From positions 2,524,001 through 2,588,000 of the forward strand of contig NC_011026.1 in NCBI RefSeq assembly GCF_000020525.1: a DNA stretch of 64,000 nt, written 5' to 3'. Below the pieces are notes generated by a model that worked only from the letters and a program-made list of their open reading frames with translations, was not told the DNA's origin and did not search any database. The first letter of the stretch is position 1; each line of letters starts with the position of its first letter. Source of the DNA: Chloroherpeton thalassium ATCC 35110. GTDB lineage: Bacteria; Bacteroidota; Chlorobiia; Chlorobiales; Chloroherpetonaceae. The position numbers were made by a program, and so were the translations under genes. This document shows, piece after piece, positions 26,854 through 34,923 of the stretch.

Positions 26854-27306
26854 ATCTTAAATAAGAAAGTAATAACTTTTCTGTATAAAATTATCTCTGA
26901 TAAAGAAACAAGGTATGCAGTCAATAATGTTAGTGTGGATTTTATAAAATTAGATACACAAGGCACAGAATTGGATATTTTAAAAGGAGGCGTTAAAACA
27001 CTAGGAAATGTTTTAGGAATAGAAGTAGAGGTTTCATTTAGTGAAATATATAAATATCAATCTTTATTTAGTGATGTGAGTGATTTTTTGAGAGAACAAG
27101 GATTTGAGTTCTTTGAATTTTTTAATCAATATAGATGGAGAAGAATGGAGTTCAAAAGTAAAAAAGGGCAGCTTGTTTTTGCTGATGCTTTATTTTTAAG
27201 AAATATAGAGGAAGTAATAACATTAGATATAGAAAAAAGATATACATTTGCCACTATTGCAAAAGCATACGGCAAAGAAGATTTGATTCCTTTCTTAAAT
27301 ATTTGA
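26854..27306 (+). pseudogene. FkbM-family methyltransferase remnant
   Basis: Only the C-terminal half of an FkbM domain is present: VDFIKLDTQGTELDILKGG, then VLGIEVEVSFSEIYKYQ and FADALFLRN. The SAM-binding N-terminus (VxDxGAxxG) is absent. The frame is open from the base after the preceding methyltransferase stop, and a GTG at 26935 is the only plausible start. An enzyme lacking the SAM site should be inactive, so this is most likely a deletion relic. Confidence 0.75.
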
Positions 27307-27319
27307 TGAGTTTTAATTT

Positions 27320-28852
27320 ATGAAAGTACTAGATTGCACTCTCCGTGATGGGGGATATTATACCAATTGGGATTTTGATGGCGAGTTGGTGCAAAAATAT
27401 TTTTCGTCCTTTGAAAAATTACCAGTAGACTATTTGGAAATAGGGTATAGAAGTCTTCCTGAAAAAGAGTATAGGGGAAGGTTTTATTACTTGCCAAATT
27501 TTGTAATTGATGAAATTACTCAGTTGAGCAAAAATAAATTGTTGGCAATTATGCTCAATGAAAAAAGTGTTCAGCCGAAAAATCTTGATAAAATATTGGA
27601 TGGCTTAGCACCCGTAATTTCATTAATCCGGTTGGCAGTTGATCCAAAAAATTTTGACAGTGCTCTTCTTTTAGGAGAAGCAATTAGGAAAAGGGGATTT
27701 GACGTTGCTTTCAATCTCATGTATATGTCAAAATATGCAAATGATGAAAGTTTTCTTGGAAAACTTTCATCACTTAATGGGCTTGCAAGTTATGTGAATA
27801 TGGTGGATTCTTATGGTGGTATGGTTCCAGAGCAAGTGAAAATATTGATTCATAATGTAAAATCATATTGTCGTGAAGCCATTGGTTTTCATCCGCATAA
27901 TAATATGGAGCTTGCTTTTGCTAATTCACTGGCCGCTATAGATGCTGGTTGTGAAATAGTTGATACCACAGTCATGGGTATGGGGCGCGGTGCTGGAAAT
28001 TTGAGGACTGAATTATTACTGACATATATGGCCTCAAAAAATAAGTTAGAATTGGATTTTAATGTTCTAGCGAGCTTAATTGAAGCATGGATGCCGTTAT
28101 ATAGAAAATATGAATGGGGAACAAATTTACCCTATATGTTTTCTGGGGGAAATTCATTGCCACAGAAAGATGTAATGGAATGGGTTTCACAACGATTTTA
28201 TTCATATAACTGTATTATTCAAGCTTTGCATAATCAAAAATCTGGAGAAGCGGATAATATCAGGCTACCGGTTTTTAATCCTAATAAAAGTTTTGACAAT
28301 GTTATTGTTGTCGGTGGCGGTCCAAGTGCTATCTTGCATGCTGATGCAATAAAAAGATTTATTGATAAATTAGGAAATGTTTGTGTTATTCATGCAAGTT
28401 CAAAAAATGCAAAAAAATATGACGATGTTGAAGTACCTCAATATTTTTGTCTAGTTGGTAATGAAGGTCATAGATTAGAGGTTACTTTTCAACAATTAGA
28501 GCATTTCTATGGTCAATGTATTTTACCACCGTATCCTCGTAAAATGGGGACTTACATTCCTGAACGGATAAAGAATTCCTGTTATGAATTGGAAGATATT
28601 TTATTCACAAATAAATACAAAGATGCTCATACGGCACTGGCTTTACAAACTGCATTGAACTTGAGTGCGAAACAAGTGTTTTTGGTGGGATATGATGGGT
28701 ATACAAATGAAGCAATGACAATGAGAGAGCAAGGCTTAGTAAATGAAAACGAATATTTATTTTCATCTTTTCAAAAGACGAAAATAGATTTAGTATCCTT
28801 GCTTCAGACGAATTATTCTATTAGAATAAATTCTGTATATGAAATGATTTAA
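27320..28852 (+). CDS. HMGL-like (DRE-TIM) aldolase fused to a C-terminal Rossmann-like domain
   Basis: A 510-residue protein. Residues 1-270 are a DRE-TIM metallolyase: VLDCTLRDGGYYTNWDF carries the RD...metal Asp pair, GFHPHNNMELAFAN the HxH metal ligands and DTTVMGMGRGAGN the closing loop. The family includes 4-hydroxy-2-oxovalerate aldolase and HMG-CoA lyase, which make or break bonds with pyruvate or acyl-CoA. Residues about 330-510 (VIVVGGGPSAILHADAIKRF, ALALQTALNLSAKQVFLVGYDGY) resemble the DUF115/MptE-like fold. A KdsB-like cytidylyltransferase and a HAD phosphatase follow, suggesting synthesis of a ulosonic-type acid. Substrates are inferred. Confidence 0.78.
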   Translation: MKVLDCTLRDGGYYTNWDFDGELVQKYFSSFEKLPVDYLEIGYRSLPEKEYRGRFYYLPNFVIDEITQLSKNKLLAIMLNEKSVQPKNLDKILDGLAPVISLIRLAVDPKNFDSALLLGEAIRKRGFDVAFNLMYMSKYANDESFLGKLSSLNGLASYVNMVDSYGGMVPEQVKILIHNVKSYCREAIGFHPHNNMELAFANSLAAIDAGCEIVDTTVMGMGRGAGNLRTELLLTYMASKNKLELDFNVLASLIEAWMPLYRKYEWGTNLPYMFSGGNSLPQKDVMEWVSQRFYSYNCIIQALHNQKSGEADNIRLPVFNPNKSFDNVIVVGGGPSAILHADAIKRFIDKLGNVCVIHASSKNAKKYDDVEVPQYFCLVGNEGHRLEVTFQQLEHFYGQCILPPYPRKMGTYIPERIKNSCYELEDILFTNKYKDAHTALALQTALNLSAKQVFLVGYDGYTNEAMTMREQGLVNENEYLFSSFQKTKIDLVSLLQTNYSIRINSVYEMI

Positions 28853-28890
28853 TCGTTGGATGAAGATTTTTTATCTCAAATATCAAATGG

Positions 28891-29619
28891 ATGAAAAACG
28901 TTTTAGTTATACCAGCAAGGTTGAAATCTACAAGGTTACCTCGAAAGCCATTAATAAAAATTAAAGGTAAAACTGTTATTGAGCGGACTTATACGCAATG
29001 TATAAAAGCAGTTGCCCCCGAGAATGTTTATGTTGTCACAGATAGCGATGAAATATTTAAGCATTGTCGAAGTTTTGGCGCAAAAGTAGTCATGACTTCT
29101 GAAAGTTGTTTAACAGGCACGGATAGAGTGGCTGAATTTTCAAAGGAAATAGAGGCTGATTATTATATTAATGTGCAAGGTGATGAACCGCTGATAAACC
29201 CTGAGGATATTACGAAAGTTAATGCGTCAATAGAGAATAATAAAGGTAAGATTATAAATGGTTATGCCCCAATAGACAATGAATTTGATTATAGAAGCAA
29301 AAGCATTCCGAAAGTTGTTTTTCGGCAAGATGGACGATTACTGTATATGTCAAGATCTCCGATTCCAAGTAATAAGGAAAACATATTTATAGAGGCTTGG
29401 CGGCAAATTTGTATATACGCCTTTCCTAAATCGGCATTAAATGATTTTTCCATATTAAAACAAAAAACAAGATTAGAAAATAATGAAGATATAGAGATTT
29501 TAAGATTTCTGGAAATGGGGTATGAAGTTTATATGATTGAATTATCATCTGAATCAATTGCAGTTGATACAATAGAGGACTTGCAAAAAGTCGAGAAAAA
29601 ATTAATGAATGAAAAGTGA
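28891..29619 (+). CDS. KdsB/NeuA-like CMP-sugar synthetase
   Basis: A 242-residue nucleotidyltransferase of the 3-deoxy-manno-octulosonate cytidylyltransferase type, which activates an acidic sugar as a CMP derivative. LVIPARLKSTRLPRKPL is the CTP-binding signature, YINVQGDEPLI is the metal-binding motif, and AVDTIEDLQKVE is the typical C-terminal end. It may act on KDO itself or on a KDO-like product of the neighbouring aldolase; its place in a variable capsule locus favours the latter. Confidence 0.88.
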   Translation: MKNVLVIPARLKSTRLPRKPLIKIKGKTVIERTYTQCIKAVAPENVYVVTDSDEIFKHCRSFGAKVVMTSESCLTGTDRVAEFSKEIEADYYINVQGDEPLINPEDITKVNASIENNKGKIINGYAPIDNEFDYRSKSIPKVVFRQDGRLLYMSRSPIPSNKENIFIEAWRQICIYAFPKSALNDFSILKQKTRLENNEDIEILRFLEMGYEVYMIELSSESIAVDTIEDLQKVEKKLMNEK

Positions 29620-29622
29620 TAA

Positions 29623-30240
29623 ATGAGGTTTAATTATAAAACAATATTTTGGGATTTTGATGGCGTTTTAATGGAATCTAATACGATTCGTGATATTGGT
29701 TTTCGTAAAGTTCTTCAAAATTATCCGTCAGAACAAGTTGAACAATTAATTGTTTTTCATAAGAAAAATGGAGGTCTCTCCAGATACGTAAAGTTTAGAT
29801 ATTTTTTTGAAGATATTCGTTTTGAGAAAGTAGATGAAGAAAAAATTTATCAATTAGCTGATGATTTTTCCGTATTGATGCGAAATCTTCTTATTGATAA
29901 TTCATTGTTAATCGATGAAACAATTGCTTTCGTAAAAGATAATTATGATAAATACGATATGTATATTGTTTCGGGATCAGATGAGAGAGAGCTGCGATTT
30001 TTATGCGAAAAATTATTCATTGATAAGTATTTCAAAGGAATTTATGGTTCGCCTACCCCAAAAACAGCGTTGATTGAAAAGGTTTTGCGTGAAAACACGG
30101 CTTATTTAAGAGAAGAATGCGTTTTAGTTGGGGATTCAATAAATGATTATGAAGCGGCAAAACAAAATAGTATTCATTTTGAGGCATATAATAGTGATGA
30201 ATTGAATAAATTTAATACAAATAAAGAAAGTATATTTTAA
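29623..30240 (+). CDS. HAD-superfamily phosphatase
   Basis: A 205-residue HAD hydrolase with the nucleophile motif FWDFDGVLMES (DxD), motif II YIVSGSDERE, a Lys in TPKTAL and motif IV CVLVGDSINDYEAA. An alpha-helical cap follows motif I, as in the beta-phosphoglucomutase group. It starts four bases after the stop of the CMP-sugar synthetase gene and is probably the 8/9-phosphate phosphatase of the same pathway, by analogy to KdsC. Confidence 0.85.
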   Translation: MRFNYKTIFWDFDGVLMESNTIRDIGFRKVLQNYPSEQVEQLIVFHKKNGGLSRYVKFRYFFEDIRFEKVDEEKIYQLADDFSVLMRNLLIDNSLLIDETIAFVKDNYDKYDMYIVSGSDERELRFLCEKLFIDKYFKGIYGSPTPKTALIEKVLRENTAYLREECVLVGDSINDYEAAKQNSIHFEAYNSDELNKFNTNKESIF

Positions 30241-30243
30241 GTT

Positions 30244-31182
30244 ATGTTGATTCAAATAGACGGTTGGTTTGGTGCAGGCAAAAGCGTTTTATGGATGTTA
30301 CTTGATGGCCATCCTGATGTTTTTTGTAGTCCGATACATGATTATGCCTATTGTGCATTTCTTGATCAATCCGATAATCTGGACTGGGTTAAAACAAAGC
30401 ATATAGAAATCCTTAGAAAAGCACTTGCCCGTACTCAATATTACAAATTTGAAAAAGTTTTCAGGGATGGCTTTATGACTTTTGAGTTTTCAACTGATGA
30501 TATCATGAAAATCCCTTATCAAGTTGACTACTATAAGTTTGATAAGCTATTTATTGATAAACTTTTACAAAAAGACAGCTGGACTCTCAGTGAAATTACT
30601 GAAACCCTCTATCATTCAATTTGGGAAAGTCATTATCGAAGTTCTGAAAATCTTGCAGAGCCGAAATTTTTTGCGAGCATGAGCAATGCGCTTTACATTG
30701 ATAAATACCATCACTTTCCTGTTATTTTTCCTGGAGGCAAAAGCATTCAGGTAAGAAGAAGGGTTGAAAAGATTATTGCAACCCGTTCAAAAAGAAAACC
30801 CAGACCTGAAGATTTTAAAACCTGGACTTTTTTTAGCGATCCTTTAGAGAAGCGAATAGCTGAAGGCGAAGTAGAGAAAATTCTCAGCTTTTATGACCAG
30901 TACGATGAATTGGTTAGTAAGTATCCAGATGTTTTTATGGTGGTTGACTTTTTAGACTTGGTGAACGATACTGAAAAAGCCATTGCCAAAGTTACTGAAT
31001 TTCTCAATATCCCTTTTCATCCTAATCTTAAAATCGCTTCATACAGTGGCAAAGAATTGATTAACAATGGGAAAAAGTATATTGGTCAAGAAAATGACAA
31101 TATTGACGAATTACTCACCAAACAAGAGCAAGCAATAATCCATGAGCGAATTGAACAATATTACAGCAATAAAAAGCAATAG
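30244..31182 (+). CDS. Sulfotransferase-like P-loop protein
   Basis: A 312-residue protein. It begins with a P-loop (IQIDGWFGAGKSVLWMLLDGHPDVFCSP), where G.GKS-L..lL..HP matches the 5'-PSB loop of PAPS-dependent sulfotransferases. The C-terminal part has FLNIPFHPNL, common in the same family. A sulfated exopolysaccharide is plausible for a marine bacterium, but no PAPS synthesis genes are in the window, and GxGKS could also indicate a kinase. It lies three bases after the HAD gene. Confidence 0.68.
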   Translation: MLIQIDGWFGAGKSVLWMLLDGHPDVFCSPIHDYAYCAFLDQSDNLDWVKTKHIEILRKALARTQYYKFEKVFRDGFMTFEFSTDDIMKIPYQVDYYKFDKLFIDKLLQKDSWTLSEITETLYHSIWESHYRSSENLAEPKFFASMSNALYIDKYHHFPVIFPGGKSIQVRRRVEKIIATRSKRKPRPEDFKTWTFFSDPLEKRIAEGEVEKILSFYDQYDELVSKYPDVFMVVDFLDLVNDTEKAIAKVTEFLNIPFHPNLKIASYSGKELINNGKKYIGQENDNIDELLTKQEQAIIHERIEQYYSNKKQ

Positions 31183-31202
31183 AATTGCATAAAGATTTAA
31201 AC

Positions 31203-32114
31203 ATGAACGAAGAGAATCAATACCAATATACCCCATTACCCGAGCCAATTCCTATTACCGAACAAGATTGGCCTGAAGGAACAAAACCTATGGTTACTAC
31301 ACGAACGATGACTTATATGCATGAGAATTATATAAGAGAGTGTATAGAGGGTATATTAATGCAAAAGACAACATTCCCCGTTCAAGTTTTAATCCATGAT
31401 GATGCTTCCACAGATATGACTGCTAACATAGTAAAGGAATACGCGGATAAATATCCAAAATTAATAACAGCTTATTTTCAAAAAGAAAATTCTTATACTA
31501 AATCTGATAAAATAGAAAGAAGAAAGCCATTTTTTGATTTAATAGCAGGTAAGTATATTGCTCTTTGTGAAGGTGATGATTATTGGATTGACCCTTATAA
31601 ATTGCAGAAGCAGGTGGGTTTTCTAGAGGCAAATTCTGATTACGGTTTAGTTTATACAGAAATAAACTGTTATCATCAAAAAAGCAGAAACTTGGAAGAA
31701 AAGGCTTTTAAAAATAGATTAGGTATTCATGATAATACATTTGAAGATTTTTTAATTCATGGTTGGTTTATAGCTCCATGCACTTGGTTATATAGGGAAA
31801 GATATAATAATTATAAGTTAAAAAATAACAATTTAATTGGTGATTTGCCGTTGTTATTAAATATTTCTTCAAAATCAAAAATTGGATTTTTGAAAGATGT
31901 AACATCTACTTATCGAGTTTTAAATAAATCTGCATCAAGTAGAAATGATATTATTAAAAGAATAAAAATCCAGTTTAATACTTTATCTATTAGAAAAGAA
32001 TATGCTGTGCAATATGATATTTATGACAAGCTTAAATATAAAATGAACTTAATGCTTGTAATTCAAATGATAAAAATATTGTATTTTTTTTTCCCTTTGA
32101 AGAAAAAAAAATAA
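31203..32114 (+). CDS. Family 2 glycosyltransferase
   Basis: About 303 residues from ATG 31203; an in-frame TTG at 31185 would add six residues. The N-terminus is Pro-rich. The GT-A fold begins at about residue 30 (VTTRTMTYMHENYIRECIEGIL), with FPVQVLIHDDASTDMT and YIALCEGDDYWIDPYKLQKQ carrying the DDAS and EGDDYW signatures. The C-terminus has one hydrophobic segment before a Lys run. A T9 tract lies in its last codons, close to a region of short indels. Sugar specificity is unknown. Confidence 0.88.
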   Translation: MNEENQYQYTPLPEPIPITEQDWPEGTKPMVTTRTMTYMHENYIRECIEGILMQKTTFPVQVLIHDDASTDMTANIVKEYADKYPKLITAYFQKENSYTKSDKIERRKPFFDLIAGKYIALCEGDDYWIDPYKLQKQVGFLEANSDYGLVYTEINCYHQKSRNLEEKAFKNRLGIHDNTFEDFLIHGWFIAPCTWLYRERYNNYKLKNNNLIGDLPLLLNISSKSKIGFLKDVTSTYRVLNKSASSRNDIIKRIKIQFNTLSIRKEYAVQYDIYDKLKYKMNLMLVIQMIKILYFFFPLKKKK

Positions 32115-32173
32115 GCCTAATGTGAAATCAATTTCGCATTTAATTTTAATAAAAAATGGTGTATACAGTAATA

Positions 32174-32323
32174 ATGCTTCATTTCTTTATTGTTCTGTAT
32201 ATGTATTTTAAAGAACAAAATTTTGGAATAAAAAGCATCTATTCTTTCTCTGTTATCTTGTTTGTTTTTGTCCCTATTTTTATAATTATTATTATCGTGT
32301 TTATGATCCAACATTATTTATGA
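32174..32323 (+). CDS. N-terminal piece of a Wzy-like polymerase, split by a frame change
   Basis: A 49-codon frame from ATG 32174, very hydrophobic (FFIVLYMYFKEQ, VILFVFVPIFIIIIIVFM). Its TGA at 32321-32323 overlaps the ATG of the next frame (ATGA, 32320-32323). Two membrane helices of this kind fit the start of a Wzy-type polymerase whose remainder is 32320-33342. Either the gene is broken by a one-base shift or the two parts are coupled. Confidence 0.45.
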   Translation: MLHFFIVLYMYFKEQNFGIKSIYSFSVILFVFVPIFIIIIIVFMIQHYL

Positions 32324-33342
32324 ATATCCCTCTGTTATTTGCGACGATTTTTTTGCATAATACGCATTTAATAGAAAAACATACCGATGGAAAATTAATT
32401 AAAATGATTGATTGGTATAGTGGATATAATGTATTTTATATATATGTGTTGCTGTTAATAATGGGTTTGTCGGCAATTATTCTAAATCTGCAAAATCTTA
32501 TATATTTTTCTGTGTTTGGTGTTTACGTGATTAATGTTTTTTGTCTTTATGCTTCTTATGTAAGAAAAAGATATATAGATGTTCTTTTTATATTGCTATT
32601 GATTTCAGCAACGGGGGGGCTTTTTATATTTATATACACTTGGAGCGGGTTTGGGCGATTATTGTTTGCTAAATATTTTATTGTTATATTATTCGTTTGG
32701 AGTCCGGTTTTGACTAAAAAAAGAAATACAATTATAAAAACATTAATATTGTTTCTTTTTCCTGTTATTGTTGGGGTAAGTGGGATTTTAAGAGTGCAAC
32801 AATTAAGACCAAATGAATATGATCTAAACAAATCAATAACTACTGGAGAGGGCGCAGGTAGTATATTTTCAACAATGGAACATTCTGAATTAGTTGTTAA
32901 TCATATTATGGATGAAAGATATGAGTTGCTTTATGGGGAAAGTTATTTGGCCACTATATTTTTTTGGATACCACGTAACTTATGGCCGAATAAGCCTGTG
33001 GGATTCGGGAAACAAATGGTAAAATGGATACAGCCAAATCTTTATCATACAAATCATTCATTAGCTGGTAATTATGTGGCAGAAGCTGTAGCTAATTACG
33101 GTTATTTTGGATATATTCTTGCAATAGCTATGATATATATAGTGATAAAGCTTATGAGCTATTATGTGAAATCTAATAATATTTATAAAATTATCATAGC
33201 TGTTATATATATAGTATCAATACCTGATTTAATATGGGGCGGTTTTTTTTCTTTTTTTGTTAGGGCTACATTATCATCTATGTTTTGTGTTGTAATTATA
33301 TTTTTTATGAAAAAAATAATTATCTATCTTTATCTGTTTTAA
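32320..33342 (+). CDS. wzy: Wzy-like O-antigen/capsule polymerase
   Basis: A 340-residue multi-spanning membrane protein with about ten helices (ISATGGLFIFIYTWSGFGRLLF, PVLTKKRNTIIKTLILFLFPV). A large periplasmic loop (LYGESYLATIFFWIPRNLWPNKPVGFG, LAGNYVAEAVANYG) is typical of oligosaccharide repeat-unit polymerases. It would join repeat units flipped by Wzx. The family is usually 400 residues or longer; the missing N-terminal helices appear in another frame at 32174-32323. The identification rests on topology, loop and context, since Wzy sequences are poorly conserved. Confidence 0.7.
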   Translation: MNIPLLFATIFLHNTHLIEKHTDGKLIKMIDWYSGYNVFYIYVLLLIMGLSAIILNLQNLIYFSVFGVYVINVFCLYASYVRKRYIDVLFILLLISATGGLFIFIYTWSGFGRLLFAKYFIVILFVWSPVLTKKRNTIIKTLILFLFPVIVGVSGILRVQQLRPNEYDLNKSITTGEGAGSIFSTMEHSELVVNHIMDERYELLYGESYLATIFFWIPRNLWPNKPVGFGKQMVKWIQPNLYHTNHSLAGNYVAEAVANYGYFGYILAIAMIYIVIKLMSYYVKSNNIYKIIIAVIYIVSIPDLIWGGFFSFFVRATLSSMFCVVIIFFMKKIIIYLYLF

Positions 33343-33349
33343 AGCGAAA

Positions 33350-33904
33350 AGACGATTTATATAAAAGTGACTTTCTGTGATGATGTTATTTATGTCGGTC
33401 AATTAAACGAATGGAAAAATATTCTCGTTTTGACTAAATTTTTTGTTAAAAACAAAGGGTTTGGTTTTGAAAAACAACGTCAAAGTGCTATGTCGTTTGC
33501 CTCATTCTGAAACAATTGAAAATATATCATAGTGTACATTGTTGGTTATTCCGTCTATATTTGACGGTTGGGGCGCGTTGTTGTAAATGAAGCTCTTTTA
33601 TGTGGATCGCCTGTGATAGCAAGTTCAAATATTGGTGCTAATGTGTTATTAATTATTAAGTGGGAAAAGAGGAGATGTTTTTGAAGCAGGAAATTTGCAA
33701 GATTTGAAAAGAAAGCCCATAGATTGGTCAAATAAAAAGATGAGTAATGAAGATTATGAAAATATAAAGAAGTGGGCGGAATTAAATATTCATCCAGTTG
33801 CAGCAGTAAGTTATTTTGAAGGAATTATCAATTATGTGTTTGGTGAAGATAAATCTAAAATCAAGCCTATTCCACCATGGTTAAGTAATTATAATGTTGA
33901 ATGA
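33350..33904 (+). pseudogene. Degraded family 4 glycosyltransferase (C-terminal half)
   Basis: The six frames show pieces of one GT4 C-terminal domain. VIYVGQLNEWKNI (about 33385-33420) is the start of the donor domain. VIPSIFDGWGAL (about 33546) is followed in another frame by VVNEALLCGSPVIASSNIGANVL, and in a third frame by GDVFEAGNLQDLKRKPIDW, running to the stop at 33904. At least two frameshifts and an internal stop separate them, and the N-terminal acceptor domain is absent. The last part (from 33695) remains open for 69 codons and overlaps the next gene by 4 bp. Confidence 0.8.
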
Positions 33905-34923
33905 TGCTTTTTCTTGATGCTTTATATATAAATAATAGTGGCGGTAAGGTTTTACTTGATTATTTAATCGAGCAATTTGAATTGTCTGGTTTCGCTGTTT
34001 TTTATCTATTAGATGAGAGAATAAAAAATACACACCCTCACATAGATTTATCTAAAAATAAAATTCATTACTTAAAAGCAAGTTTTTTAAAAAGACATCT
34101 TTTTTATCTAAACAATAAAACGGAATTTAGTCATGTTTTTTGTTTTGGTAATATCCCGTCAAGCGTAAAATTAAAAATTCCTGTTTATACATATTTTCAT
34201 CAAACTTTGTATATAAAAAAGTCTGGAAACGAATCGCTTAAAAAATATATGCTTTTATTGCTTAAATCTAATGTATTGGATTTTTACAAAAAGAATACGA
34301 ATAAATGGTTAGTTCAATCCAGTTCCGTAAAAAATGATCTGGTAAAACGATTTGCATTAAATACTGATGATGTTTTGGTTTTACCTTTTTACCCACCGTT
34401 ATCTGAATTTAAACATGATTCAAAATTAAAGAAGAAAAATTCTTTTTTATTTGTCAGTGGGGGGAATCCTCATAAAAATCATATTTTGTTATTGAAGGCT
34501 TTTGAGATAATTTATAAAAAAGGTTTTTCAGCAGAATTGCATTTGACTATATCTGATGATTTTTCTCTTTTAAAAGATGATATTGACTCTTTAAATAAGA
34601 TTGGCGTTCCAATTATTAATCACGGTTTTGTTCCAAGAAATAAAATAGCGGAGTTATATTCAAAAGTTGAGTATTGCATTTATCCATCATTGAGAGAAAG
34701 TTTTGGTTTAGGACTAATTGAAGCGATGGAAAGTAATTGTAAAGTTATTGCTTCTGATTTGCCTTATGTTCATGCTGTTTGCAAGCCTTCTTTGGTTTTT
34801 GACCCGTATTCAGTGGATAGTATTGAACAGGCAATAGAAACAGCTCTTACAAAAAATATTCCTGATACTCATCAATTAGTGCATAATCAAATAGATGATT
34901 TAATAGAATTATTTCAGAATTAA
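33901..34923 (+). CDS. Family 4/1 glycosyltransferase
   Basis: A 340-residue GT-B enzyme. The N-terminal half is divergent (LDALYINNSGGKVLLDYLIEQFE). The C-terminal donor domain has FLFVSGGNPHKNHILLLKAF and YPSLRESFGLGLIEAMESNCKV, where the EX7E pair (ESFGLGLIE) is intact. It overlaps the GT4 relic by 4 bp and the following oxidoreductase gene by one base (TAATG). The sugar is unknown. Confidence 0.88.
   Translation: MMLFLDALYINNSGGKVLLDYLIEQFELSGFAVFYLLDERIKNTHPHIDLSKNKIHYLKASFLKRHLFYLNNKTEFSHVFCFGNIPSSVKLKIPVYTYFHQTLYIKKSGNESLKKYMLLLLKSNVLDFYKKNTNKWLVQSSSVKNDLVKRFALNTDDVLVLPFYPPLSEFKHDSKLKKKNSFLFVSGGNPHKNHILLLKAFEIIYKKGFSAELHLTISDDFSLLKDDIDSLNKIGVPIINHGFVPRNKIAELYSKVEYCIYPSLRESFGLGLIEAMESNCKVIASDLPYVHAVCKPSLVFDPYSVDSIEQAIETALTKNIPDTHQLVHNQIDDLIELFQN

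Noticed and set aside
32117-32314. 65-codon minus frame before wzy
   Set aside because: Asn/Lys-rich translation of AT-rich DNA, antisense to the better supported 49-codon N-terminal piece of the polymerase.
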